Assembly (NCBI GenBank): GCA_963516675.1
Contig: CAUQBH010000011.1
Location: 5,436-69,435, forward strand
Origin: JABCPE02 sp963516675
GTDB taxonomy: Bacteria; Bacteroidota; Bacteroidia; Flavobacteriales; Weeksellaceae
Reading direction: 5' to 3'
Length of the DNA stretch: 64,000 bases
The notes below the pieces were generated by a model. It was not told the origin of the DNA, searched no databases, and saw only the letters and a list, made by a program, of their open reading frames with translations. The position numbers and the translations under genes were made by a program. Positions 49,947 to 59,479 of the stretch are shown piece by piece. The number at the start of each line of letters is the position of its first letter. The first letter of the stretch is position 1.

Positions 49947-52421
49947 ATGAAAAATAATACCACACCTACAAAAAAATTCCGAAAACCAAGAATAGCGCTT
50001 GGTTTCACGCTTATATTTCTGTCAGTAATACTCATTATTTCCTTTATTTCTTACCTAATGAGGTGGAGAGAAAACCAAAGCCAAATAGGGAATTTCCTAG
50101 ACAAGGAAATCAAATCCACCAATATTTTTGGTAAGGTGGGTGACTGGCTCGGGAATGTATTTATATTCGAAAGCGTGGGAATTTCTGCGTTTATCGTTGC
50201 TTTCCTGCTTTTTGCTTTCGGGACTTTGATTTTAGGATTTAAAATATTCAAGCCATGGAAAACTATTTCCCATAGTTTTTTCTTTTTGGCATGGCTGCCT
50301 GTGTTCATAGGAGCTGTTACTAAAGGAAATGGTATTCTAAGCGGTGTTTTTGGCTACCAGATTTATGATTATGGTTCCAGCATTATAGGGAGTTTTGGGC
50401 TTTGGACTTGTATTATTCTAAGTTTTGCTCTGTATTTCATTTTGGAATTTAATATCAGTTTGAGCAATATCACTGATAAAGTTTCTACAGTGAAAGAAAA
50501 AATCCAATCCATAAAAGATGATATCCAAGAGGAAATAAAAGAAATGCAAGGGACACAAGAAAAAGATAAATATGAAGAAGGCAGCATAAACACCAGTCCA
50601 GTTTCGGTTGCTGAACCTGTCGCTGAAAATAATGCAAAAGACAATCCTACCACTGAAAAGGTAGAAACAGAAGTAACTGAACCTACAAAAGCCTCAACCA
50701 TCAGCGTGGAAATAGATGATGAGTTTTTAGAAAAAAAGGAAGAATCTTCATCTAATAAAAAACCTGAAAATGAATCTGATAAAGAAATCATCATTGATAA
50801 CGAACCTAAAAAAGATGATGATATCGAAATCACCATAGAGCCTTCACCTGCTGCTAACATCATCACAGACCCAGACAAAAAAGCTGATGAATTGGTAGAA
50901 AAACACGGACTCTATGACCAAAGACTTGATTTGGCTAATTTCCAAATGCCGAGCCTTGATTTGCTAAAAGATTATGGCAACGAAGAAATCACCATAAACA
51001 GAGAGGAACTAGAACAAAACAAAAACAAAATTGTAGAAGTTCTGAAAAACTTCAATGTCGGCGTTTCTAAAATTAAGGCGACCATAGGCCCTACAGTGAC
51101 ACTTTACGAGATTGTCCCTGAATCTGGAACTCGTATCGCTACTATTAAAAGACTTCAAGATGACATCGCGCTAAGCCTTTCCGCACTGGGTATCAGGATA
51201 ATAGCTCCTATCCCTGGTAAAGGAACTGTGGGAATAGAAGTTCCGCGACAGACTCCAGCGATGGTCTCTATGTGTTCTGCTCTACAAGCGTCTAACATTC
51301 ATACCACAGACATGGACCTGCCCGTAGTCTTTGGGAAAACCATCTCCAATGAAATTTTCATGGCCGACCTTTCCAAAATGCCTCACCTACTGATAGCAGG
51401 GGCTACGGGACAAGGTAAGTCCGTGGGTATCAATGCAATATTAACTTCACTGCTTTATAAAAAACATCCTAGCGAACTGAAATTTGTGATGGTAGACCCT
51501 AAAAAAGTGGAGCTTTCTATCTATTCTAAAATCGAACGACACTATTTAGCTAAACTCCCTGACACGGACAAAGCTATATTAACAGACAACTCAAAGGTTA
51601 TCAATACATTAAACTCACTTTGTATTGAAATGGATAACCGCTACAAGCTTTTGGAAGAAGCTTTTTGTAGAAACTTGAAAGAATACAATAAAAAATTCAA
51701 GGAAAGAAAATTAAACCCTGAAAATGGGCACCGCTACCTGCCATACATCGTGCTGGTGGTGGATGAATTTGCGGACTTAATCATGACCGCTGGTAAAGAA
51801 GTGGAACACCCTATCGCCCGTCTAGCACAGCTTGCAAGAGCCGTAGGAATCCACCTCATCATCGCTACACAGAGACCTTCTGTAAATGTCATCACAGGGA
51901 TGATTAAAGCCAATTTCCCTGCCAGAGTGGCTTTCCGAGTTATGTCTAATGTAGACTCTAGAACCATCTTGGACAGCACAGGTGCTGACCAGCTGATAGG
52001 AAAAGGTGACATGCTGTATTCTAATGGAAATGACATGATTAGAATTCAATGTGCCTTCATAGATACTCCAGAAGTGGAAAAAGTAGTAACTTTCATCGGT
52101 GAGCAAAAAGGCTACCCAAATGCCTACGAACTCCCTGAATATGTAGGCGAAAACGAAAGTTCTGGGTCAGGAAATTTTGATGCGAATGAAAAAGACGCTT
52201 TGTTTGAAGAGGCTGCCAGAATTGTAGTAAATACACAGCAGGGCTCCACTTCTATGCTTCAAAGACAGCTAAAACTAGGCTACAACCGCGCAGGGCGAAT
52301 TATGGATCAACTGGAAAACGCAGGAGTAGTGGGAAGTTTCAATGGAGCAAAAGCAAGAGAAGTGCTGATTTCTGATATTCAGCATTTGGAACAGTTTTTG
52401 GAGAGCCTTAGAAACAATTAA
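49947..52421 (+). CDS. ftsK: DNA translocase FtsK/SpoIIIE
   Basis: Hexameric motor that pumps chromosomal DNA at the division septum and supports dimer resolution. The start at 49947 (MKNNTTPTKKFRKPR) gives 824 residues. Four membrane helices span about 20-175, an acidic low-complexity linker runs ~205-320 (rich in E, K, D, S), and the motor follows: FNVGVSKIKATIGPTVTLYEI, Walker A GATGQGKSVGIN (~480), Walker B VVDEFADLIMTAG (~608), ATQRPSVNVITG, and a C-terminal gamma winged helix (LKLGYNRAGRIMDQLENAGVVG). Complete. It starts the ftsK-lolA-lptF series. Confidence 0.96.
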   Translation: MKNNTTPTKKFRKPRIALGFTLIFLSVILIISFISYLMRWRENQSQIGNFLDKEIKSTNIFGKVGDWLGNVFIFESVGISAFIVAFLLFAFGTLILGFKIFKPWKTISHSFFFLAWLPVFIGAVTKGNGILSGVFGYQIYDYGSSIIGSFGLWTCIILSFALYFILEFNISLSNITDKVSTVKEKIQSIKDDIQEEIKEMQGTQEKDKYEEGSINTSPVSVAEPVAENNAKDNPTTEKVETEVTEPTKASTISVEIDDEFLEKKEESSSNKKPENESDKEIIIDNEPKKDDDIEITIEPSPAANIITDPDKKADELVEKHGLYDQRLDLANFQMPSLDLLKDYGNEEITINREELEQNKNKIVEVLKNFNVGVSKIKATIGPTVTLYEIVPESGTRIATIKRLQDDIALSLSALGIRIIAPIPGKGTVGIEVPRQTPAMVSMCSALQASNIHTTDMDLPVVFGKTISNEIFMADLSKMPHLLIAGATGQGKSVGINAILTSLLYKKHPSELKFVMVDPKKVELSIYSKIERHYLAKLPDTDKAILTDNSKVINTLNSLCIEMDNRYKLLEEAFCRNLKEYNKKFKERKLNPENGHRYLPYIVLVVDEFADLIMTAGKEVEHPIARLAQLARAVGIHLIIATQRPSVNVITGMIKANFPARVAFRVMSNVDSRTILDSTGADQLIGKGDMLYSNGNDMIRIQCAFIDTPEVEKVVTFIGEQKGYPNAYELPEYVGENESSGSGNFDANEKDALFEEAARIVVNTQQGSTSMLQRQLKLGYNRAGRIMDQLENAGVVGSFNGAKAREVLISDIQHLEQFLESLRNN

Positions 52422-52440
52422 TTTCATTAAATCTAAAATT

Positions 52441-53070
52441 ATGACTTTTTTCAAAAAAACTTTACTGATATTATCTTTAGGAATCGTAAGTCTGGCTGCT
52501 GCTCAAAAAGTAGACTCCAAAGCTAAAAACATACTAGACGAAACCTCAGCCAATTATAAATCCAAAAGCACAATGTATTTCAAATTCGTGTATGGAATGG
52601 GAAACAACGGCAAAGTTTCTAAAAATCAAACAGGTATTTTCTACGCTTCAAAGAATAAATACAAACTCAAAATAATGGGTAATGAGCAGATATTTGATGG
52701 AAATAAAGTATACAACATCAATGCCGAAGACATGGAAGTGACCATCGCAAAACCAAACGGATCTGAAGCGATGCTCTCTCCTATCAATTATCTAGATTCT
52801 TACAAGAAAGATTACAACATAAGCTATACAGGAAATAAAAACAATCTGGAAGTTATAAAGCTCACACCTACAAAAAAGAATGGCATCAAACATGTTTTCC
52901 TTCACATCAATAAAGCAAAAAAACAAATAGAAAAAATAGAACAATACGCTGATAACAACGACATTACAACGATAAGCATCAGCCAGTATAAAGAAAACTT
53001 AAAAGTAGAACCATCCACTTTTAGTTTTAATAAAAACCTTTATAAAAACTATCTAATCACAGAGTTATAA
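52441..53070 (+). CDS. LolA-like outer membrane lipoprotein carrier
   Basis: A 209-residue periplasmic protein with a signal peptide (MTFFKKTLLILSLGIVSLAAAQ). The mature part fits the LolA fold: LDETSANYKSKSTMYFKFVYG, QTGIFYASKNKYKLKIMGNEQIFDGNKVYNINAEDMEV, SPINYLDSYKKDY. LolA carries lipoproteins from the inner membrane LolCDE to the outer membrane. It lies 20 bp after ftsK and its stop overlaps the start of the permease (TAATG), the usual order in Flavobacteriia. Family identity clear, exact client set unknown. Confidence 0.87.
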   Translation: MTFFKKTLLILSLGIVSLAAAQKVDSKAKNILDETSANYKSKSTMYFKFVYGMGNNGKVSKNQTGIFYASKNKYKLKIMGNEQIFDGNKVYNINAEDMEVTIAKPNGSEAMLSPINYLDSYKKDYNISYTGNKNNLEVIKLTPTKKNGIKHVFLHINKAKKQIEKIEQYADNNDITTISISQYKENLKVEPSTFSFNKNLYKNYLITEL

Positions 53071-54533
53071 TGTTAAAAAAATTAGATTTATACATTATAA
53101 AAACCTTTTTAGGTCCTTTCATATTCATTTTCAGTATTTTATTCTTCATTTTCATGGTGAATATCATCTGGATACAGATGTTCAATCTTGGAGGTAAAGG
53201 GCTGACAACATGGGAACTGACCAAACTTTTCTACTATCTAAGCGTGGGAGTCATAAAGATGGTTCTCCCGCTCACTGTACTACTCGCCTCCATCATGGCT
53301 TTCGGAGGTTTTGGGGAGCGCTATGAACTCGCTGCGATGAAAGCTGCTGGAGCTCCTTTGATCAGAATTATAAGACCTTTGTTTCTTACAAGTTTAGTTC
53401 TGGCGTTTATTTTATTTTTGTTTTCTAACTTCGTAATTCCTGATTTTCAGCGAAAAGCGAAGAATATGCTGTATAACATCGTTTCCTCCAAACCAGCGCT
53501 GAATTTCACACCTGGGCAGTTTATCAATTCACTCCCTGGTACTACTATCAAGTTTGATAGACTTTATGGAGAAAATGACGAACTGATAGAGGGCGTTTTT
53601 ATCAACAAAACCGCCAGTAGTTTTGATGACCAAAGAACCATCATCGCTAAAAGAGGAAAAATAGTTTCTAAACAAGGGAGCAACTATCTGAGAATGGTGC
53701 TGTATGATGGATATATTTTTGAAGATAATCTTGCTAAACCAAACTACCAAGACCGTTTCAGACAGGAAAATCAGACCATTAAGTTTGATTCTTTGGTGTC
53801 TCATTTTGACATCAGTGAGCTTCTTGACAAGGCTATCGAGAGCGAAAAAATCACGGACAGCTATGAGTTCCAGAACTATGCACAGCTCAACTCTACTGTA
53901 GACCTCGTAAAAGCCGAAAAACAAAAAAGATACTCTGAAATTTCTTCAGATTTAGTTTCTCAGAGCAGTTCTTTCATAGAAATTTTGGATAAAAACAAAG
54001 ACAAAAATAAAGATAAAAAACCTCAGGCACCGTTTAGTTTAGATTCTATAAACCAAGATAAAAAGCTGGAAATCCTCTTCAATGCACATGAGAAAATAGA
54101 TCTCATCCAAAAAAACATTGAAACAAAGAATGAAGAAATCCTCTCACATGCCAAACTTTATGCAAAGGTAGTGATGCACCAGCAGCAGATTTTGGCGTAT
54201 TCGGTGATGAGTGTTTTATTCCTACTGATAGGGACTAGTCTAGGGTCTATCGTAAGAAAGGGCGGAATAGGAATGCCAATTCTTCTTTCCATCATCATAT
54301 TCATCATATTTTTCGTTCTCAATATTTCTGCCGAAAATATGGCTTGGAAGGGAGAAATGGACCCATATATCGCCGCTTGGCTGCCGAATTTTATATTCCT
54401 GCCTTTCAGTATTTGGATAACTTACAAAGCCAATACAGACTCACAAATCCTAGATGTAGAGAAATACAAATCTTGGGTAATGCCTTTGATAAAGAGATTT
54501 TCAAAGCATAAAGAGCATAAACGATACCAATAA
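53070..54533 (+). CDS. LptF/LptG family permease
   Basis: A 487-residue inner-membrane protein of the YjgP/YjgQ family, a part of the LPS transporter that moves LPS from the inner membrane. Three helices at the N-terminus (FLGPFIFIFSILFFIFMVNII; LTVLLASIMAFGGFGERYE...; IRPLFLTSLVLAFILFLFSNF), a periplasmic jelly-roll region (~130-370), then three helices (YSVMSVLFLLIGTSLGSI...). The periplasmic part is enlarged by a charged insert with DKNKDKNKDKKPQ. F and G cannot be told apart by eye. Start overlaps the lolA-like stop by one base. Confidence 0.9.
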   Translation: MLKKLDLYIIKTFLGPFIFIFSILFFIFMVNIIWIQMFNLGGKGLTTWELTKLFYYLSVGVIKMVLPLTVLLASIMAFGGFGERYELAAMKAAGAPLIRIIRPLFLTSLVLAFILFLFSNFVIPDFQRKAKNMLYNIVSSKPALNFTPGQFINSLPGTTIKFDRLYGENDELIEGVFINKTASSFDDQRTIIAKRGKIVSKQGSNYLRMVLYDGYIFEDNLAKPNYQDRFRQENQTIKFDSLVSHFDISELLDKAIESEKITDSYEFQNYAQLNSTVDLVKAEKQKRYSEISSDLVSQSSSFIEILDKNKDKNKDKKPQAPFSLDSINQDKKLEILFNAHEKIDLIQKNIETKNEEILSHAKLYAKVVMHQQQILAYSVMSVLFLLIGTSLGSIVRKGGIGMPILLSIIIFIIFFVLNISAENMAWKGEMDPYIAAWLPNFIFLPFSIWITYKANTDSQILDVEKYKSWVMPLIKRFSKHKEHKRYQ

Positions 54534-54591
54534 TTTTTTTCAATAAAAAGTAAAAATTCTATTTATTGAAAGAAATAAAAATAATAAATTC

Positions 54592-55971
54592 ATGAAATTA
54601 GTTTTTTTACTTTTACTATTTCTGTTGGGCGGTCTGCTTCCTGCTCAAGATACGGTTCGTGGAAAGCATATACATGAAGATTTTCAGATAATGGCAAGTG
54701 GAGTGGATTTCCGAGGGATGAGCCGCCGCCAGTTCGCATCAAAGTGGAGGGAGCAATATTCTTCAATTAAGGAAAGTAATCTTGTGGATATACTCATTGT
54801 CCAAGCCAAAAAAACTAAAAAATACGGATATGTAACCTTTGACAATAAGAAAGTAACACCCATAGAGTATGATGATGCCCAAGGCTTTGGTTATCCTGAA
54901 AAAATTGCTTGGGTAAAGAAAAACAATAAGTGGGGCGGTATCAATACCAAAGGAGAAAATGTCATTCCTTTTCTTTATGAAGAAGCTCTGGAGTTCAGTT
55001 CCTCAAGGGCTTTAGTAAAATTCAAGGGACAATGGGGTTTTGTCGATAAAGATGGCAAAATGCTGATTCCTGCAGAATACGAAGAAGCTGAATCCTTCCA
55101 TTACAATACTGACTACACCAAAGCCAAGAAAAATGGACTTTGGGGATTTATTAATAAAGATGGTAAAACACTCATTCCCTTTGAGTATGATGCTATCCGC
55201 ACAGATGATTATTATCCAAAACCCAAAGATAAAATAAGGGCAGTGAAAAATGGCAAAATGGGTGTCATTGACTGGGATAACAAGGTCATCATTCCCTTTA
55301 TATATGCCAATATACTTCCAGCTACAGAAGGTATCCATGTAGTGTTTAAAGATGGAAAAATAGGCTACATAAAGGAAACAGGAGAAATACTCGTTTCTCC
55401 AAAGTATGAAACCATGTGGCTTATTTTTCATCACTATGTGAGCCGATTTGAAAAGGGAACTGCTTTGGTAAAACTCAATGACAAATTTGGGTTTATCAAT
55501 ACCCAAGGAGAAGAAATAATTCCTTGTAAATATGAAGCTGTTAAAGGGTCTTATTTCAGAGAAGGAATAATCCCTGTGCGGTATAATGGTAAATGGAGCT
55601 ACATCAACCAGAAAAATGAAATAATAGCTCCCTTTGTGTATGATGAAGCGGAATATTTTTCTAATTCTTTTTCTGATATTGAAAATGGCTTTGCGAAAGT
55701 AAGGCGTGGAGATAAATGGGGCTACATCAATACCCAAGGTAAGGAGGTGATTCCTGTAATATATGACAAATTAGGAAATTATATTTTCAAGGGGCTTTGT
55801 GAAGCAAAACGCGATGAAAAGTGGGGCTTTGTAAATACAGAAGGCAAGGAAGTAATTCCTATTATATACGACTGGGTTAATCTTTTTAATAGCTGTGGAG
55901 GTTCTATAGAAGCACATCTTGGCAAAAAGAAATTCTACATGGACTTGCAGGGAAATCCGAAAAAAGAGTAA
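54592..55971 (+). CDS. Exported WG-repeat protein
   Basis: A 459-residue protein with a signal peptide (MKLVFLLLLFLLGGLLPAQ) followed by about ten WG repeats of ~35-45 residues. Each has K-W-G-(F/Y)-(I/V)-N/D-x-x-G-K-x-(V/L)-I-P-x-x-Y-(D/E), for example QWGFVDKDGKMLIPAEYEE. WG repeats (KWG beta-units) are found in exported proteins of Bacteroidota whose role is unknown; they may be binding scaffolds. It opens the accessory island, 58 bp after the permease gene. Confidence 0.85.
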   Translation: MKLVFLLLLFLLGGLLPAQDTVRGKHIHEDFQIMASGVDFRGMSRRQFASKWREQYSSIKESNLVDILIVQAKKTKKYGYVTFDNKKVTPIEYDDAQGFGYPEKIAWVKKNNKWGGINTKGENVIPFLYEEALEFSSSRALVKFKGQWGFVDKDGKMLIPAEYEEAESFHYNTDYTKAKKNGLWGFINKDGKTLIPFEYDAIRTDDYYPKPKDKIRAVKNGKMGVIDWDNKVIIPFIYANILPATEGIHVVFKDGKIGYIKETGEILVSPKYETMWLIFHHYVSRFEKGTALVKLNDKFGFINTQGEEIIPCKYEAVKGSYFREGIIPVRYNGKWSYINQKNEIIAPFVYDEAEYFSNSFSDIENGFAKVRRGDKWGYINTQGKEVIPVIYDKLGNYIFKGLCEAKRDEKWGFVNTEGKEVIPIIYDWVNLFNSCGGSIEAHLGKKKFYMDLQGNPKKE

Positions 55972-56027
55972 ATTTATCCTTAATTTTAAAAACAACAAAA
56001 CCAGATAAACTACAAAAAGATAACAAT

Positions 56028-56627
56028 ATGCTAAAACTAAAGAAAGATTTTATTGATACCATAGATAGTGTATATCTTATTAAGATTACAGATGATTTAT
56101 ACTCTATCTGTCAGCATCGAGGAAATACATTTTTTGAATTTTTTGATGTATTTTTCTCTGATTTCAATGAGGAGAGAAAGATAGACCTAAATGAAACAAA
56201 AATTTTATTCACAAAAAGCTGTGCTGCAGATAGATTTAAGGACTTTTTTGTAAAAGAGATTACTTCTGTAATACCCAATAGCAGAGCAATAGAAACCATC
56301 TATTTGCATCCATTTCATTATCTTTTGAAAGGACTACAAAATGAAGGTGATATTAATCAATATGTTTCTTTGGTTAAACTAACAAACATATACAAAAGCG
56401 CTGATTATGAAATTGTTATAGAACAACTTAATGAACAAAATAATCTTCAAGAGATTTACAAATATAGCTCTTTTGGTATGGCTGGTTCAGCAGATAAAAT
56501 ACATGAAGAGTTGTCTAACTATGTCAAAACCGGGATTTTATGGGGGAGAGAAAAAAGTACCCTATTCCCAACAATATCAATGGAAATGCTCCAAAATTAT
56601 ATTTTACAAAACACAAATTCATTGTAG
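56028..56627 (+). CDS. Uncharacterised protein of the accessory island
   Basis: A 199-residue cytosolic protein, no signal peptide or recognised family. The N-terminus (VYLIKITDDLYSICQHRGNT) looks like an immunity-type strand-turn pattern; the rest mixes helices and strands (KLTNIYKSADYEIVIEQL). Very AT-rich by eye. It lies between the WG-repeat gene and another uncharacterised gene, with 23 bp to the latter. Immunity function is only suggested by location. Confidence 0.62.
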   Translation: MLKLKKDFIDTIDSVYLIKITDDLYSICQHRGNTFFEFFDVFFSDFNEERKIDLNETKILFTKSCAADRFKDFFVKEITSVIPNSRAIETIYLHPFHYLLKGLQNEGDINQYVSLVKLTNIYKSADYEIVIEQLNEQNNLQEIYKYSSFGMAGSADKIHEELSNYVKTGILWGREKSTLFPTISMEMLQNYILQNTNSL

Positions 56628-56650
56628 TTTTACTCCCTTATTTTACTTAT

Positions 56651-57334
56651 ATGGACAAAGATGAATTCTTAAAAAAACTAATTGCTTTTATTGCCGATAA
56701 TTCTAGCGAATTACACCCTAAAGTATTTAAAAATAAAATACGGTTTGGTATAAACAAAAGTTCCTATACAGAAATGCGGTTTGACTATTCTCAAAATTAT
56801 AAGGGATTTTATTTACAACTAGCATCTTATAACAAGGAAGTAGGTGATTTTTTTGAGCAAGAGATGGGTAATGCTTTTTTAAAGATGCTAGAAGACGAAT
56901 CAAAGGAGTTCCGTAATCTTTTTTTTGTACAAAACTCCTTCCAAATTTCGCACTACTATTATGGATTCCCAATAATGACTAATGATAATACTGGGCATCT
57001 ATATCCAGAGATGGGTACTACTATCTTTAATGATGTTTTAAGGAATTTGCAAGCCAACCATTTTAAATTTATTCAAGTTGCAGAAGTCTTATCGCCTGAT
57101 TTACTGCATTACATTAAAAGATTTCCTTCCTGTTTTTTCAATACGGCATTGGTTGCTTTATTGATAATAGAAAAAAACTTGTTATCACTAAATGATGAAA
57201 GAGTACAAGGCTTGTTTGAATACGATAACATGGTTACCAAAAACGAATGCAAATTGTTTAGTCCATTTGATTTAATTTTTGGTAAGAAAGATTACCAGCA
57301 AACTGCTAAACAACGGATTCTACAGCGAAAATAA
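56651..57334 (+). CDS. Uncharacterised protein of the accessory island
   Basis: A 227-residue protein; the start at 56651 (MDKDEFLKKLIAFIADNSS) is chosen because the longer frame from 56540 overlaps the previous gene by 88 bp. Helix-rich, with aromatic residues in QNYKGFYLQLASYN and FQISHYYYGFPI. The two genes are on adjacent frames in an AT-rich stretch. No family recognised. The next gene begins right at its stop codon, so translation is likely coupled. Confidence 0.62.
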   Translation: MDKDEFLKKLIAFIADNSSELHPKVFKNKIRFGINKSSYTEMRFDYSQNYKGFYLQLASYNKEVGDFFEQEMGNAFLKMLEDESKEFRNLFFVQNSFQISHYYYGFPIMTNDNTGHLYPEMGTTIFNDVLRNLQANHFKFIQVAEVLSPDLLHYIKRFPSCFFNTALVALLIIEKNLLSLNDERVQGLFEYDNMVTKNECKLFSPFDLIFGKKDYQQTAKQRILQRK

Positions 57335-57749
57335 ATGACTCCGCAGTTTTCAGAGCAACTAAAAAAACAATTCATGAAACTCACTGATATACAAAATAAT
57401 GAGCTCATAAACAATCTGTCCGATGCGAAAATCCATTCCATCTATTTTAATTTTGATGCGGATAATCCGATACAGCCACAGGATTTGGTGATTTCTGTAA
57501 GTAAACAGAATGCTGATTTGGAGCGGCATCAGTTAGTTTTTCATAACACGAGCAGTTTTTAATGTAAAAATCCAAGCTGGAGAGCAGTCTATAAACCCTC
57601 TTTGCTACTCTGGCGATAGCTTGTATATCCAGTCTATTTGGTGTAAAGAGAAAACAGAAAAACATCAGCACTGGGAAATTATACTGATTGACAACGGAGG
57701 GAATATTGATATATTTGCAGAAAAGCTATTCATTCAGAAATTGGATTAA
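57335..57749 (+). pseudogene. Frameshifted small gene of the island (one base too many in a T run)
   Basis: The 75-residue reading frame (MTPQFSEQLKKQFMKLTD ...) stops at 57562, but the +1 frame continues without stop to 57749 with normal coding character (VFNVKIQAGEQSINPLC, KHQHWEIILIDNGGNIDIF). Removing one T from the T5 run at 57537-57541 joins the two into a 137-residue protein. So the gene is either broken by a recent slip in a homopolymer, a sequencing error, or a case of programmed shifting. Family unknown. It begins at the stop of the previous gene. Confidence 0.7.
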
Positions 57750-57879
57750 ATAACTTTTTCAGATTGACAAAAGAAAAATCTTGTTTAATAGGGACAATCT
57801 TTCTAATGGAAATATCATCATAAATTAGGACATTTGCTTTGGAAAGATTTATTTTTAATTAAAATACAATAATAATATT

Positions 57880-58314
57880 ATGCTGGATAATAGTTTTAAA
57901 GAATATCTTGATGAGGAGTTTGGTAGAATAATGCTAGAAGAACAGGAGAAATATCGCAAAATGTTCCGAAAGTTAGGATTTGATGAAGTGAATCATGACT
58001 TTGTTGAATTTTGGTCTACATACAGTGATGAAATTTATGGAGAAATCGGCTATTTGGTTGATTTAGCAATGGATTTAGAGGATTTCTCAAACAGTCAAAC
58101 ACAGGTTTTAAGAGAAAACCTTGGCTTGGCCGATAATTATTTTTCATTACTACATGATGAGCTAGATGACTATATTTTGTATGATAGAAATACGGATGAA
58201 GTTTTCTTTGTGGAGGCTGATGACATTCAGAATTTTATCGAAAATAAGGAGTTCAGCAAACACTGGGACAGCTTTGAAGGTTTTATAAAAGAATATCTGA
58301 ATTATAATTCCTAA
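57880..58314 (+). CDS. SUKH (SMI1/KNR4)-like small protein
   Basis: A 144-residue acidic protein. Its end pattern, DRNTDEVFFVEADDIQNF then KHWDSFEGFIKEYL, and the overall length resemble the SMI1/KNR4-type (SUKH) immunity fold, but the diagnostic G-W-x-x-I region is not clear. Rich in D and E, as toxin inhibitors often are. 14 bp before the next gene. Call is tentative. Confidence 0.55.
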   Translation: MLDNSFKEYLDEEFGRIMLEEQEKYRKMFRKLGFDEVNHDFVEFWSTYSDEIYGEIGYLVDLAMDLEDFSNSQTQVLRENLGLADNYFSLLHDELDDYILYDRNTDEVFFVEADDIQNFIENKEFSKHWDSFEGFIKEYLNYNS

Positions 58315-58327
58315 AAAGGAAAACGAC

Positions 58328-58768
58328 ATGAAAACTATCAATTTAAATAATATCATTCAGTTTCAAATCCCTGAAAACTGGATAAGCGAGCAAGATGAAG
58401 ACTTCACTCTATTCTATGAAGACTCGCCCGATTCTGCGACTTTGCGAGTGCAGACGCTTTTGTTTTCGGTACAAAATACCAAGCAAATAATACAGCAAAA
58501 ACTAGCAGAATCTAGCACCATCGCATTAGAAAATGGTTTACCATGTGCTTTTAAACGCGAACAAGCCGAAGAAAATGGCGAAATATTAGAAATGGATTTT
58601 TGGGATATTACCATTCCCATAAGTGATACCCAAATCGCTATATGCTGTTTTTCTTACACCATATTAGCAGAACAAGCTGCTCAAGAGTATTTTATCCAAG
58701 AGCGTGAGATGATAAATCATGCTATTTGCCATGCTGATTTTTTTTCAAGCCAAATAAAAATCATTTAA
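58328..58768 (+). CDS. Uncharacterised protein, DUF3805/PsbP-like in outline
   Basis: A 146-residue cytosolic protein: FQIPENWISEQDEDFTLFYEDSPDSATLRV and MDFWDITIPISDTQIAICCFSY. The alternating strands and the I-P-x-N-W start look like small PsbP/DUF3805-type proteins, a family also found among immunity-like genes. No catalytic residues seen. Located within the accessory series, 12 bp before the next gene. Confidence 0.58.
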   Translation: MKTINLNNIIQFQIPENWISEQDEDFTLFYEDSPDSATLRVQTLLFSVQNTKQIIQQKLAESSTIALENGLPCAFKREQAEENGEILEMDFWDITIPISDTQIAICCFSYTILAEQAAQEYFIQEREMINHAICHADFFSSQIKII

Positions 58769-58779
58769 ATTAAATTGAA

Positions 58780-59430
58780 ATGAAAATAAGTTTTTCAAAT
58801 GAAATCAAAAATTTAGAGAAATTTCTCATAGAACAAGGGTTTTTGGCTGTTCCTATGGACTTTCGCGAAATACGTTCATGGGTGAAAGAATTAGACAGCG
58901 AAAATCTTGTCTATATGTATGTCTATATCAGCCAACATAAGGAAGAAAGCCAAAGCGGACACCTGATTATTTCACCGCCACGCTATAACGATGATGGCTG
59001 GATAGGGAATCCGTTAGCAATTGGAATTCCATTAGCAAAAAACTGGGAGTTAGGGACAGGTTTCTTTGATGATTATATCAATCGGCTTACTAATTTATTA
59101 CCAAGTGCAGGGTATTTAAAAGATGCTGTTATTAGGGAAATGAATAATCTGAGCGATATTTCCACAGAAGCACCAAAAGCAAAGTATCTCGGTATGCGGG
59201 AACTGACCAATTTAAAAGCCTTTCATAAATTACAAGAAGAGCCAAAGTTTATGGAATTATGCTCCATCAGCAAAGAAACTTGGCTGAAAAAAAAGGATAT
59301 TTATCTCCTTGATGTAGAACTGGGAAAGAAATGTTTTGAGCAGTATGGAGATGAAATTACCATGGAATATATAGAGGATTACACATCTCAGCTAAGTATG
59401 ATTTTTGCGACATACAGCGCATTTAGATAA
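58780..59430 (+). CDS. Uncharacterised protein of the accessory island
   Basis: A 216-residue cytosolic protein (IEQGFLAVPMDFREIRSWVKELD; SGHLIISPPRYNDDGWIG; MRELTNLKAFHKLQEE). No family recognised. It begins 12 bp after the previous gene, and the following gene starts 50 bp later, so all three are likely one transcript. Confidence 0.6.
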   Translation: MKISFSNEIKNLEKFLIEQGFLAVPMDFREIRSWVKELDSENLVYMYVYISQHKEESQSGHLIISPPRYNDDGWIGNPLAIGIPLAKNWELGTGFFDDYINRLTNLLPSAGYLKDAVIREMNNLSDISTEAPKAKYLGMRELTNLKAFHKLQEEPKFMELCSISKETWLKKKDIYLLDVELGKKCFEQYGDEITMEYIEDYTSQLSMIFATYSAFR

Positions 59431-59479
59431 TTTTAATAGTCAATATTCGTTTGTAAATAAATTCAAAAAATCATGTCAA

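Noticed and set aside
56540..56650. Longer start for the gene at 56651
   Set aside because: It would overlap the preceding gene by 88 bp, and the added residues lack coding character of a family.
59405..59479. Longer start for the gene at 59480
   Set aside because: It overlaps the preceding gene and adds 25 residues of no recognisable value; the ATG at 59480 is preferred.
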